Source: VRUE01 sp963703175
Lineage (GTDB): Bacteria; Actinomycetota; Thermoleophilia; Solirubrobacterales; 70-9
Assembly (NCBI GenBank): GCA_963703175.1
Contig: OY969794.1
Coordinates: forward strand, 2,728,001 to 2,792,000
Length of the DNA stretch: 64,000 bases
Direction: 5' to 3'
The notes beneath the pieces are model-generated. The model saw only the letters and a list, made by a program, of their open reading frames with translations, was not told where the DNA came from and ran no database searches. Shown here piece after piece: positions 42,733 through 50,987 of the stretch. The position numbers and the translations under genes were made by a program. Position 1 is the first letter of the stretch. Each line of letters starts with the position of its first letter.

Positions 42733-43983
42733 ATGAAAATCAGCATGCCGCCGTGGAATTGGTCACGCGGCAACGGTTCAGAGCCAGACTTGGTTCTGAA
42801 CCGGCTGGAGGCGCTGGACGCTCAGCTCGGAGAGCTGAGGAGAGCCGAACTTGAACGGATCTCCTCGCTTACTGTCGCCGAGGCACGTCAGACGTTGCTC
42901 GATGAGGTGGAAGTCGACGCGCAGCGCCAGGCCGGCTTGGCGCTGCGCAAGATCGAGGAGGAGACTCGACTGGAGGCGGAACGCCGTTCCCGGGAGATCC
43001 TCGCCACGGCGACGCAGCGGCTCGCCGGCGCGTATGCGGTGCGGAACACCACACAGCTGGTGCAGCTGCCGAATGACGAGATGAAGGGGCGGATCATCGG
43101 TCGCGAGGGCCGCAACATCAATGTCCTAGAGCAACTGACCGGGGTCGACATCATCGTCGACGACACGCCGTCGGCTGTGCGCCTCTCAAGCTTCGACGGC
43201 ATGCGCCGCGAGGTCGCGCGGCTCACCTTGGAACGGCTGATTGCCGACGGGCGCATCCAACCGGCCCGCTGCGAGGAGGCGTTCGGGCAGGCCACAGCGG
43301 AAATCGAGGAGCGGATCGTCGAAGAGGGCGAGCGAGCTGCGCTCGACGCGAACGTGAACGGGCTGCATCCGCGGCTGATCGACCTACTCGGCAAGCTGCA
43401 GTTCCGCACCAGCTACGGCCAGAATGTGCTCGGCCACCTGGTCGAGTCCTCCTACCTTGCCTCCTTGATCGCGGTCGAGCTCGGGGCTGCCGGGGACATT
43501 GCGCGTCGCGCTGCTCTGCTGCATGACATTGGTAAGGCCACCGACCAAGACGTCGGCGGGTCCCATGCGCAGATCGGCGCCCTCCTCGCCCGTCGCTGCG
43601 GCGAGAGCAAGGAGGTTGTGCACGCGATTGAGGCTCACCACGATGAGGTCGAGCCGCATAGCGTGGAGGCGGTGGTTGTGCAGGCCGCCGACGCCCTCTC
43701 GGGCGCTCGACCAGGTGCCCGCGGCGACGCACTCGAGGAGTACGTGGCTCGTTTGCAGGACCTGGAGGCGCTCGCCGCGCGCCATGCAGGGGTTAAAAAG
43801 GTCTACGCGATGCAGGCAGGACGTGAGATGCGCGTCATGGTCGATCCCGGCGAGGTCGACGATGAGCGGGCCGCGCTGATCTCATACGAGATCGCTGCGG
43901 CGATCGAGCGCGAGATGTCCTATCCAGGTCGGATCAAGATCACCGTTATTCGCGAGAGCCGCGCTACCAACTACGCCAGGTGA
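42733..43983 (+). CDS. rny: Ribonuclease Y, short form lacking the membrane anchor
   Basis: The endoribonuclease Y core is intact: a short coiled coil (about 22-90), the KH domain MKGRIIGREGRNINVLEQLT, and the HD domain with HLVESSYLASLIAVELG, AALLHDIGKATDQD and AIEAHHDEVEPHS metal ligands. With 416 residues it is about 100 shorter than usual and has no N-terminal membrane helix. The protein should be cytosolic, unlike B. subtilis RNase Y. It follows recA by about 40 nt, as in many Gram-positives. The start ATG has no clear ribosome site; a second frame overlaps at the same place but has no family features. Confidence 0.9.
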   Translation: MKISMPPWNWSRGNGSEPDLVLNRLEALDAQLGELRRAELERISSLTVAEARQTLLDEVEVDAQRQAGLALRKIEEETRLEAERRSREILATATQRLAGAYAVRNTTQLVQLPNDEMKGRIIGREGRNINVLEQLTGVDIIVDDTPSAVRLSSFDGMRREVARLTLERLIADGRIQPARCEEAFGQATAEIEERIVEEGERAALDANVNGLHPRLIDLLGKLQFRTSYGQNVLGHLVESSYLASLIAVELGAAGDIARRAALLHDIGKATDQDVGGSHAQIGALLARRCGESKEVVHAIEAHHDEVEPHSVEAVVVQAADALSGARPGARGDALEEYVARLQDLEALAARHAGVKKVYAMQAGREMRVMVDPGEVDDERAALISYEIAAAIEREMSYPGRIKITVIRESRATNYAR

Positions 43984-44035
43984 GCCAGGTCGGCAGGGCC
44001 GCTCCGCCGTCCTCTCTGGATAGGATTCCGGCCGC

Positions 44036-44632
44036 ATGGACAACGCAACTGTCTTCTACATAGTCGGAGCCGTCCTGGCCGTCTCGGCGGTCGTGGTCAG
44101 CTTCATCGGACTGCGGGTCGAGAAATTCCCCGGGCGCGCCGCCCCCGTCGTCGCCCTCTGGTTTGTGATCCTGATCGGCGGCGCTACGACCTTCGCCGTC
44201 CTCAACGGCAAGGATGAGGAGGAGGCGCGAGCCGCCGAGAACGCAAAGGCGAATGCGGAGTTCACCAAGGAGGAGGAGTCGCCAGTCGAGTCCGGCAAAC
44301 AAGCCGAAGGCGCCGAAAAGGCGAAGCCAGAAGCCGCAGCGAAGGGTCCTGGCGGGACTCTAAAGCTGGCGGCAGATCCGACTCAGATCGCATTCGATAC
44401 GACGACGTTGAGCAGCAAGCCGGGCAAGGTCACGATCGACTTCACCAATCCGGCGACGCTCGAACACGACGTTGCGATCGAGCAGAACGGCAAGCAGATC
44501 GCCGTCTCGGAAACGATCGGCAAGGGGAAGACCTCGGTGACGGCCGATCTGGCGCCGGGCACCTATACCTTCCTTTGCACCGTGCCAGGTCATGCCGAAG
44601 CTGGCATGGAAGGCACCCTCACGGTCAAGTAG
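44036..44632 (+). CDS. Membrane-anchored cupredoxin (plastocyanin-like)
   Basis: The 198 residues have two membrane helices (VFYIVGAVLAVSAVVVSFIG and APVVALWFVILIGGATTFAV), an Ala/Glu/Lys-rich linker and a C-terminal cupredoxin domain (about 105-198). The type 1 copper ligands are visible: His in LEHDVAIE, then Cys, His and Met in FLCTVPGHAEAGMEG. It likely carries electrons near the respiratory chain on the outer face of the membrane. TAGGAT lies 9 nt before the ATG. Confidence 0.88.
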   Translation: MDNATVFYIVGAVLAVSAVVVSFIGLRVEKFPGRAAPVVALWFVILIGGATTFAVLNGKDEEEARAAENAKANAEFTKEEESPVESGKQAEGAEKAKPEAAAKGPGGTLKLAADPTQIAFDTTTLSSKPGKVTIDFTNPATLEHDVAIEQNGKQIAVSETIGKGKTSVTADLAPGTYTFLCTVPGHAEAGMEGTLTVK

Positions 44633-44743
44633 CGCCGCCCAGACCGGCGCATCTCGGCGTCCTCGGTCGCTCGCGTGCAGAGCACGCCACGCTCCCTGCG
44701 TCCACCGACCTGCTTGGTCTGGACGACGCTACTCTGCCCGTGA

Positions 44744-46072
44744 ATGGCTAAGCGCTACCACGTCACCACGTTCGGTTGCCAGATGAACGTGCACGACTCC
44801 GAGCGGATGCAGGGGATGCTCGAGTCGATCGGGTATGAGGAGGCGCCGAGCCGTGCCGAGGCCGACCTGATCCTCTTTAACACTTGCTCGATCCGCGAGT
44901 CGGCGGACAACCGCTTTGTTGCCCACCTGGGTGAGGCGAAGCGGCTCAAGTCCGAAGATCCCGAGCGCGTGGTCGGCGTGGGGGGCTGCTGGGCGCAGTC
45001 GGTCAAGGAAGAGGTCTTCGAGCGTTTTCCCTTTGTCGATGTCGCTTTTGGTCCCGGACAGATTCACCGCTTGGCTGAGTTCCTCAACTCGGACTCGCTT
45101 ACCGCTCAGGGCTACTTCGAGTTCGAGGACTTCTCCGGCCATCTGCCAGCGCGCCGCCAGCGCGAGTTCCAGGGTTGGCTGCAGATCTCGCAGGGCTGTA
45201 ACTGCAAATGCGCCTACTGCATCGTGCCCTCGACTAGGGGGCGGGAGGAGAGCCGCGACCCGGCTGAGCTGATCGTCGAGACTGAAGCGCTCGCCGCCGA
45301 CGGCGTGCTCGAGGTGACTCTGCTGGGACAGAACGTCAATAGCTACGGACGGGATCTGCCGTCCAGCTCGCGCATCGGCTTCGCCGAGCTCCTGGAGCGC
45401 ATCGACGCAGTCGAAGGAATCGAGCGGATCCGCTATACCAGCCCTCATCCAAAGGACATGCGCGAGAATGTGATCCGCGCCCATGCCGAGCTGCCCGCCC
45501 TTTGCGAGCACATCCACCTGCCGCTGCAATCCGGCTCCAGCACGATCCTCAAACGGATGCGGCGCACCTACGACCGCCAGCGCTACATGGACCGGGTCTC
45601 GTTGATCCGCGAGCACGTGCCCGATTGCGCGATCACGACTGACATCATCGTCGGCTTCCCTGGTGAGAGCGAGGCGGACTTCGAGCAGACGCTCGAAGTC
45701 GTCGACGAGGTCGGCTATGACAGCGCCTTTACCTTCATCTTCTCGCCGCGGCGCGAGACCGAAGCGGCGACGATGGGAGAGCAGGTGCCACACCCGGTCA
45801 AGCAGGCGCGCATGGGGCGCCTGGTCGAGCTTGTTCAGCGCCGCGCGACCGAGAGGGCGCAGCGGTACGTGGGGCGTGAGGTTGAGGTGCTGGTCGAGGG
45901 TCCCAGCCGGACCGATCCGACGCGGCTGCGGGGAAAAACCCGGCACAACAAGACGATTAACTTCGACGGGGTCGGCGACCCAGGTGACCTCGTAACCGTC
46001 GAGGTGGGTGGCGCTACCTCGACCACTTTGAGTGGGGTATCGGTGAAACCCCTCACTCAACTTTTTCGGTGA
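44744..46072 (+). CDS. miaB: tRNA-2-methylthio-N6-dimethylallyladenosine synthase
   Basis: MiaB is the radical SAM enzyme that adds the methylthio group at A37. In 442 residues, the N-terminal UPF0004 domain has its three cluster cysteines (FGCQMNVHD, FNTCSIRES, GVGGCWAQS). The radical SAM CxxxCxxC is GCNCKCAYCIVPSTRG near 152-164, and a TRAM domain ends the protein. The last residues SVKPLTQLFR are encoded inside the left arm and core of repeat copy 2. TACTCT lies 8 nt before the ATG (leaderless type). miaA follows directly. Confidence 0.95.
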   Translation: MAKRYHVTTFGCQMNVHDSERMQGMLESIGYEEAPSRAEADLILFNTCSIRESADNRFVAHLGEAKRLKSEDPERVVGVGGCWAQSVKEEVFERFPFVDVAFGPGQIHRLAEFLNSDSLTAQGYFEFEDFSGHLPARRQREFQGWLQISQGCNCKCAYCIVPSTRGREESRDPAELIVETEALAADGVLEVTLLGQNVNSYGRDLPSSSRIGFAELLERIDAVEGIERIRYTSPHPKDMRENVIRAHAELPALCEHIHLPLQSGSSTILKRMRRTYDRQRYMDRVSLIREHVPDCAITTDIIVGFPGESEADFEQTLEVVDEVGYDSAFTFIFSPRRETEAATMGEQVPHPVKQARMGRLVELVQRRATERAQRYVGREVEVLVEGPSRTDPTRLRGKTRHNKTINFDGVGDPGDLVTVEVGGATSTTLSGVSVKPLTQLFR

Positions 46073-46144
46073 GTCGCTTTCAGTGGTCCCTGGTCCCGCA
46101 GGCGAAAAAGTACAAGCCGTTCGGGGCATCACCGATACCCCACT
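46031..46144. repeat. Nested palindromic repeat, copy 2
   Basis: Outer arms 46031-46052 and 46123-46144 are complementary at 20 of 22 positions. The core begins TCACTCAACTTTTTCGG and ends GCGAAAAAGTACAAGCCG plus TTC. The left arm and the first part of the core encode the C-terminus of miaB (stop 46070-46072). The right arm ends 1 nt before the miaA ATG. Confidence 0.85.
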
Positions 46145-46145
46145 G

Positions 46146-46880
46146 ATGGACGTTCTCGGGATCTTCGGTCCTACGGGAGTGGGGAAGACTGGCGTCGCGA
46201 TCGCCTTGGCAAAGGAGCTGCGAAGGCAAGGCGAGGACCCAGTCGCTATCTCGTGCGATGCGCTGCAGGTGTATGAGGGGCTTGGCGTACTTACCGGTGT
46301 CGCATCGCCGGAGGAGCGGGAGCTTCTGGAGCATCGGTTGGTGGGCTTCGTGCCCGTAACCCAGCCGTTTTCTGTGGGGGACTACATGCGGTTGGCGCAT
46401 GGTGAGATCGATCGGGCGCTTGAAGCTGGGCGGTGGCCGATCGTGGTGGGGGGGACCGGGCTCTATCTGCGCGCAGCGGTAGCTGAGCTTTCGCTTGAAA
46501 AGGCTCCGCCCGAATCTAAGGACTCCGAGTTGTGGTCGCCGCAGACGCGACTGCCGACGACGATCTTTGGACTCGACATGGATCGGGCGCTGCTCTACGA
46601 ACGGATCGATGCGCGTACGGAGGCGATCGTGGCCGGTGGTGCCGAAGGGGAGGTGCGTGAGGCCGAAGCACTGGGCCCGTCGCGTACGGCCCGCAAGGCG
46701 CTCGGCTTTGATGAGCTGCTCGCCGGCGATATCGAGCTGATGAAGAAGCGATCGCGCAACTACGCTCGCCGCCAGCTCACCTGGATGCGCAAGATCCCCA
46801 ACCTCCACGCGATTGACCGCACCAGTCGTTCCGACGCCGACATAGCCGTCGAGATAGCCGCCCACCTTGACCGCCAATGA
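46146..46880 (+). CDS. miaA: tRNA dimethylallyltransferase, short form
   Basis: MiaA prenylates A37 of tRNAs reading UNN codons and supplies MiaB's substrate. The P-loop GIFGPTGVGKTGVAIALA, ISCDALQVYEGLGVLTG, VGGTGLYLRAAV and the C-terminal SRNYARRQLTWMRK are typical. At 244 residues it lacks about 60 residues of the usual middle part, including the RALE-type helix after GLYL. The usual lid domain is thus reduced to a short SLEKAPPESKD linker. The ATG at 46146 stands directly after repeat copy 2 and has no ribosome site. An in-frame GTG at 46083 lies inside the repeat. Confidence 0.9.
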   Translation: MDVLGIFGPTGVGKTGVAIALAKELRRQGEDPVAISCDALQVYEGLGVLTGVASPEERELLEHRLVGFVPVTQPFSVGDYMRLAHGEIDRALEAGRWPIVVGGTGLYLRAAVAELSLEKAPPESKDSELWSPQTRLPTTIFGLDMDRALLYERIDARTEAIVAGGAEGEVREAEALGPSRTARKALGFDELLAGDIELMKKRSRNYARRQLTWMRKIPNLHAIDRTSRSDADIAVEIAAHLDRQ

Positions 46881-46881
46881 T

Positions 46882-46933
46882 GGACGTGCCGTCGCTTAGG
46901 TACCCATATGGACCGCTAAGCGACGGCACGTCC
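46882..46933. repeat. Perfect 18-bp inverted repeat between miaA and dapF
   Basis: The arms 46882-46899 and 46916-46933 are exact complements (GGACGTGCCGTCGCTTAG and its reverse) around a 16-nt loop. It starts just past the miaA stop and ends 5 bp before the dapF -10. No T run follows. Confidence 0.8.
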
Positions 46934-46937
46934 GGGG

Positions 46938-46943
46938 TAGGGT
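46938..46943 (+). promoter_or_regulatory. dapF -10 element (TAGGGT), leaderless start
   Basis: TAGGGT ends 7 nt before the ATG at 46951, which decides that start over the in-frame ATG-like codon at 46942. Confidence 0.5.
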
Positions 46944-46950
46944 GCCCGGG

Positions 46951-47793
46951 ATGCGATTCGAGAAGTGGCAGGCGCTGGGTAACGACTACGTGATCCTCGA
47001 GGCCGAGGCGCTCCCATGGGAGCTGAGCCCGGGGCGTGTGGAGTGGATCTGCAACCCCCACTTCGGTATAGGCGCCGACGGGGTTTTGTTGCTCTCGCGT
47101 AGTGACGACCTCGAGTTCGTCGCCGATCTACGCATCTTCAATTCCGACGGCTCGGAGGCCGAGCTCTCAGGCAATGGGGCGCGCGAGGCGATCCTCTATC
47201 TGCGCCGACACGGCTGGACGGATGAGGACGTCTTCACGATCCGCACCGCCGCTGGCCCGATCACGCCGACGATCACCTCCGAGTTGACCTGCTCGGTCGA
47301 CATGGGCAAGGCTGCGACCGGATCGAAGGACTTTCCTTCGGGTGCCGCCGACGGCAAGGGCTCCTTGACGGCCGGCGGCCGCGAGTGGAATTTCCAGCAC
47401 GTCTCGATCGGCAACCCGCAGTGCGCGATTGAGGTCGGCGACGAGCTTGAGGACCTGGATCTGGGCGAGATCGGGCCCGAGATCGAAGGTCACGAGCTGT
47501 TCCCCAACCGCACCAATGTCTCCTTCTTCAAGGTCGATGGCAATCGGGTGCGGGCGCGGATCTTTGAGCGCGGCGTGGGGGAGACGCTCTCGTCTGGGAC
47601 CGGCGCCAGCGGTGCTGCGGTTACTGCCTTCATGGCTGGTGCGCCGAGCCCGATAACCGTCGAGCTGGATGGTGGCGAGTTGGAGGTCGAGATCTCCGCT
47701 GAGCTCGATGTGCGGCTAAGCGGCTGGGCCGAGCCGATCTGCTCGGGGGAGCTGTCTCCCGAGCTGATGCAGGCGCTGTCCGACCTCACCTAA
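46951..47793 (+). CDS. dapF: Diaminopimelate epimerase family protein with Ser/Ser active site
   Basis: DapF converts LL- to meso-diaminopimelate for peptidoglycan and lysine. In 280 residues the family frame is clear: FEKWQALGNDYVILE, FNSDGSEAELSGNGAREA, HVSIGNPQCAIEV, and FERGVGETLSSGTGASGAAV. Both catalytic cysteines of known DapF (CGNGAR and ACGTGAC) are serine here (codons TCA and TCT). Thiol chemistry is expected for this enzyme family, so activity or mechanism may differ. The next gene, a DapL-type aminotransferase, would deliver LL-DAP, so an epimerase role still fits. Confidence 0.85.
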   Translation: MRFEKWQALGNDYVILEAEALPWELSPGRVEWICNPHFGIGADGVLLLSRSDDLEFVADLRIFNSDGSEAELSGNGAREAILYLRRHGWTDEDVFTIRTAAGPITPTITSELTCSVDMGKAATGSKDFPSGAADGKGSLTAGGREWNFQHVSIGNPQCAIEVGDELEDLDLGEIGPEIEGHELFPNRTNVSFFKVDGNRVRARIFERGVGETLSSGTGASGAAVTAFMAGAPSPITVELDGGELEVEISAELDVRLSGWAEPICSGELSPELMQALSDLT

Positions 47794-47808
47794 TAGATTT
47801 CCGCGCCC

Positions 47809-48978
47809 ATGGGAATCGCAGACCCGTCCAAGCGCCTGGAGGCGATGCCTCCCTACATGTTCCAGGAACTGGAGCGGCGAATCGCCGAGAAGCGCGCCGC
47901 GGGCATCGACGTGATCAGCCTCGGCATCGGCGATCCCGACGAGCCGACTTACCCGCACATCGTTCAGGCGATGCAGGATGCGGTTGCCGATCCCGGCACG
48001 CACCAGTACCCGAGCAACCGCGGGCGCGATGAGTTCCGCGAGACGTTCGCCCGCTTCTACGATGAGCGCTTCGGGGTCGAGATTGACCCCGGCAGTGAGG
48101 TGATCCCGGCGATCGGCGCCAAGGAGTGCATTTACAACCTCTGCTTCGCCTTCCTCGACCCGGGCGGTGTAGCTCTCGCCTCCGATCCCGGCTACCCCGT
48201 CTACACCGGTGGCCCGATTCTCGCCGGCGCCACGCCCGAGCTGCTGCCGCTGCTGCCCGAGCTCGGTTTTGCCCCTGACCTGGGCGCGATCCCCGCCGAC
48301 GTCGCCGCCAAGGCGCGGCTGATGTTCATCAACTACCCGAACAACCCGACCGGCGCTGTCGTGCCGGAGGGCTTCTTCGAGCTGGTCGTCTCCTTTGCTC
48401 GCGAGCACGAAATCCTCGTCGTCCATGACAACGCCTACTCGGAGACGACCTACGACGGCTACGTCGCCCCCAGCTTCCTTGCAACGCCCGGCGCCAAGGA
48501 GGTCGGTGTCGAGGTCTTCTCCCTGTCCAAGGGCTTCAACATGACCGGCTGGCGTTGCGCGGCGATCCTCGGCAACGCTGAGGCTGTGCAGACTTACTGG
48601 CGGCTGAAGACCAACGTCGACTCGGGTCTGTTCGAGGCGGTGCAGATGGCCGGTGTCGCGGCACTTGAGGGACCTGCCGGCCCGCTGGAGCGGATGAACG
48701 AGACCTACGTCCGCCGTCGCAACCTAGTTGTCTCGGCGCTGAGCGAGATCGGTGTCGAGGTGACCGCGCCGAAGGGGACGATCTACGTCTGGGCGCCAGT
48801 GCCCGAGGGCCACACCTCCACCTCCTTTGCCGAGCTCGTGCTCGAAGAGGCGGCCGTGGTCGTTTCGCCGGGTTCGATGTACGGGCCGAGCGGCGAGGGT
48901 TTCTTCCGCATTGCGCTCACCACGCCGGATGAGCGGATTACCGAGGCCGTTGAGCGGATGCGTGCGCATTTGGCCTGA
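47809..48978 (+). CDS. dapL: LL-diaminopimelate aminotransferase (DapL-type)
   Basis: This is a class I/II PLP aminotransferase of 389 residues. The DapL-like start RLEAMPPYMFQELERRIAEK and IDVISLGIGDPDEPTYPHIV, the NYPNNPTGAVVP motif and the PLP lysine in FSLSKGFNMTGWR are present. DapL turns tetrahydrodipicolinate directly into LL-DAP, bypassing succinylation. The position behind dapF supports this role. An alternative would be a general aspartate or alanine aminotransferase. TAGATT lies 9 nt before the ATG. Confidence 0.85.
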   Translation: MGIADPSKRLEAMPPYMFQELERRIAEKRAAGIDVISLGIGDPDEPTYPHIVQAMQDAVADPGTHQYPSNRGRDEFRETFARFYDERFGVEIDPGSEVIPAIGAKECIYNLCFAFLDPGGVALASDPGYPVYTGGPILAGATPELLPLLPELGFAPDLGAIPADVAAKARLMFINYPNNPTGAVVPEGFFELVVSFAREHEILVVHDNAYSETTYDGYVAPSFLATPGAKEVGVEVFSLSKGFNMTGWRCAAILGNAEAVQTYWRLKTNVDSGLFEAVQMAGVAALEGPAGPLERMNETYVRRRNLVVSALSEIGVEVTAPKGTIYVWAPVPEGHTSTSFAELVLEEAAVVVSPGSMYGPSGEGFFRIALTTPDERITEAVERMRAHLA

Positions 48979-48983
48979 GATGG

Positions 48984-49097
48984 AGAGGCGTCCGGGTAGG
49001 CCCTCCACTTAACTTTTTGGATGTATCGCGATTCGGCTGCCGCCCGGAGGCGTCGACCAAAAAGTACAAGACGTTCCGGGCCTACCCGGAGGCCTCT
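48984..49097. repeat. Nested palindromic repeat, copy 3
   Basis: Outer arms 48984-49003 and 49078-49097 are complementary at 19 of 20 positions. The core begins TCCACTTAACTTTTTGG and ends CCAAAAAGTACAAGACG plus TTCC. The right arm holds the last codons and stop (49082-49084, minus strand) of the MBL gene. The left arm starts 5 nt after the dapL stop. Confidence 0.85.
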
Positions 49098-49927
49098 TGC
49101 TCGGCGCGCTTGCTCCAGTACCGGTTGAGCCCGCGCCATTGGTATTGGGGTGGGACGCATTGGATTAGCTCTTCAGCTGACTCGGTGCTCTCTGCTTGCT
49201 TGGCTACGAGGTCGCGGTGGCGTTGCTCGTAGTCGTCCTCGGAGAGGTCGCGGGCTTGTTGGGCCTCTTCGCGCAGGCGCTCGCGGACCTTGGCTAGATG
49301 TGGGGCGGGGTCCTCGATCGAGGCGAAGTGGGTGAGGGCAAGCTTCTCCGGCTGCCAGCTTTCGACGATCCCGATTGAGTCTTCCCAGTGCTCGATGTCG
49401 ATATCCGGTGGTGGGGTGGGAGGGACGATCAGGTCGACGCCGGGCAGGCGCACTGCGGCGACGTCGCCGACGAAGGCGGTGCCGCTCTCCTCGTGCAGAT
49501 AACAGACGTGATGGGAGGCGTGACCCGGGGTGTAGGCCACGCGCATGCCGAGCACGCCCTCGCCGCCCGAGAGCGGCTTCACGTTGGCCTCCGGCACCGG
49601 CACGATCTCGCCCCAGAGCCTCTCCATCTGATCGCCGTAGAGGCGCTCGGCGCTGGCCAGCAACTTCGAGGGGTCGATCAGGTGGGGTGCGCCGCGCTCA
49701 TGAACGTAGACCTCTAAGTCCGGCCAGCGGCGCACCAGGGCGCCAGTTGCTGCGGCGTGGTCGAGGTGAATGTGGGTCAGCAGCAGCGCCCTGGGGCGCT
49801 CGTCGCCAAGCGCCTCGAGCAGCGTCGCCAGCGAGGACTCGGGCCCGGGGTCCACGAGGGCATCGCCAACTTGCCAGCAGCCGATCACGTGCGGACGGCC
49901 GAGGTGCATCGTGTCGATGACGCGCAT
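49082..49927 (-). CDS. Metallo-beta-lactamase fold hydrolase
   Basis: The 281 residues carry the full MBL set: THIHLDHAAA (HxHxDH), the third ligand in AYTPGHASHHV, the Asp in TAFVGDVAAV, and a late His in LALTHFAS. The C-terminal 60 residues are a helical extension (LREEAQQARDLSEDDYEQRH) that may shape substrate access. A thioesterase or glyoxalase II-like reaction is possible. It lies 17 nt after the epimerase gene and is likely cotranscribed. Its last codons lie in the arm of repeat copy 3. Confidence 0.85.
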   Translation of the reverse strand: MRVIDTMHLGRPHVIGCWQVGDALVDPGPESSLATLLEALGDERPRALLLTHIHLDHAAATGALVRRWPDLEVYVHERGAPHLIDPSKLLASAERLYGDQMERLWGEIVPVPEANVKPLSGGEGVLGMRVAYTPGHASHHVCYLHEESGTAFVGDVAAVRLPGVDLIVPPTPPPDIDIEHWEDSIGIVESWQPEKLALTHFASIEDPAPHLAKVRERLREEAQQARDLSEDDYEQRHRDLVAKQAESTESAEELIQCVPPQYQWRGLNRYWSKRAEQEASG

Positions 49928-49944
49928 CGTGGCTTGGGCCGGCT

Positions 49945-50940
49945 TCAGGCGGCCGCTGGAGAGGGGAAGCGGTCGTCAGCTTCCAGCGTCTGCCGCCAAC
50001 CCTCCTCCATGCCACGGGGCGCGTAGCCGAGCTCGCGACTGGCCTTCTCGTGGCTGGCCCAGAAGGTCACGCCGTCGGCGGAAGAGATCAGCTCGCGCAG
50101 GTTTGGCGGCTGACCCATCAATTTGCCGACCAGCGGGCCGATCGGCGTCAGCGCCTTCATTAGCGACACCGGCATCGCCCGCTTCGGCGCCTTGCGACCG
50201 CTGACGGCGGCGACGGTCTCGATCGCCTCGCGCATCGTGGTAACCGGGCCGCTCAACACGTAAGCCTCGCCAACCCGGCCGTTGTCGAGGGCGAGCAGGA
50301 TGCCGGCGGCGATGTCATCGACATGGGTCATGCAGATGCCGAACTCGGGGAAGGGCAGCAGCGGCAGCTTCCCGGCGAAGAATTCCTGCAGCAGGTCCGC
50401 GACTTGGGAAGTGTCATCCGGTCCGTAGACGCCGCCGGGTTGGACGATGATGCCGGGCAGGCCGTCCTCGATCATCCGCTTGACGATTTTGTGCGCCTCC
50501 AGCTTGGTCTCCTCGTAGTAGGAGGTGAATTCCTTGCCGGGGTGCTCGTAGGTCTCGTCGACGACTTTGCGATGGGTGTTGCCGAAGATGCCGCAGGTTG
50601 AGACGTAGACGACCTTGGGGATTCTCGCTTCCAGCACGGCCTTCATCACACTCTCGGTACCGGCGACGTTTGCCTCCCACATCGCCGGGTGCTGCTTGAC
50701 AGGAATTCCGACCTCGTACATCGCGGCGGCGTGGATGACGGCGTCGCAGCCCGCCATGCCGTTGCGCATCGCCTCGGTGTCGCCGAGGTCGCCGCTGACG
50801 AGCTCGGCGCCGAGGGCGGTCAGCGGCGCCGCTTTCTCTGGGCTGCGGACTAGACAGACAACGTCGTCGCCGCGCTCGCGCAGCTGGCGCACGACAGTGC
50901 CGCCGATGAATCCCGTTCCTCCGGTTACGAAGACCTTCAT
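49945..50940 (-). CDS. NAD(P)-dependent epimerase/dehydratase (extended SDR)
   Basis: The 331-residue extended SDR has the nucleotide loop VFVTGGTGFIGGTVVRQL at the N-terminus, DAVIHAAAMYE, and the catalytic STCG ... YYEETK (Tyr and Lys). It resembles the dihydroflavonol reductase/hopanoid-associated sugar epimerase group, and GGVYGPDD and MTHVDDIAAGILLAL are typical. The substrate is unknown. TAGGCT on the minus strand lies 8 nt before the ATG. The promoter is back to back with that of hflX. Confidence 0.87.
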   Translation of the reverse strand: MKVFVTGGTGFIGGTVVRQLRERGDDVVCLVRSPEKAAPLTALGAELVSGDLGDTEAMRNGMAGCDAVIHAAAMYEVGIPVKQHPAMWEANVAGTESVMKAVLEARIPKVVYVSTCGIFGNTHRKVVDETYEHPGKEFTSYYEETKLEAHKIVKRMIEDGLPGIIVQPGGVYGPDDTSQVADLLQEFFAGKLPLLPFPEFGICMTHVDDIAAGILLALDNGRVGEAYVLSGPVTTMREAIETVAAVSGRKAPKRAMPVSLMKALTPIGPLVGKLMGQPPNLRELISSADGVTFWASHEKASRELGYAPRGMEEGWRQTLEADDRFPSPAAA

Positions 50941-50948
50941 GGCTCGTA

Positions 50949-50979
50949 AGCCTATCCAGGAAATCCCGACGCCTACAAT
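50949..50979. promoter_or_regulatory. Divergent promoters of the SDR gene and hflX
   Basis: Minus-strand TAGGCT (50949-50954) lies 8 nt before the SDR ATG. Plus-strand TACAAT (50974-50979) lies 8 nt before the hflX GTG. Both transcripts should be leaderless. The total gap is 47 bp. Confidence 0.5.
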
Positions 50980-50987
50980 CAGGCCGA

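Noticed and set aside
42723..42854. Alternative start MPVDENQH just upstream of rny in another frame
   Set aside because: The frame runs into Arg-rich shadow sequence and does not join the RNase Y domains.
44729..46132. A 467-residue minus-strand open frame
   Set aside because: It is exactly antisense to miaB, whose cluster cysteines are all present. High GC creates long empty frames on the opposite strand.
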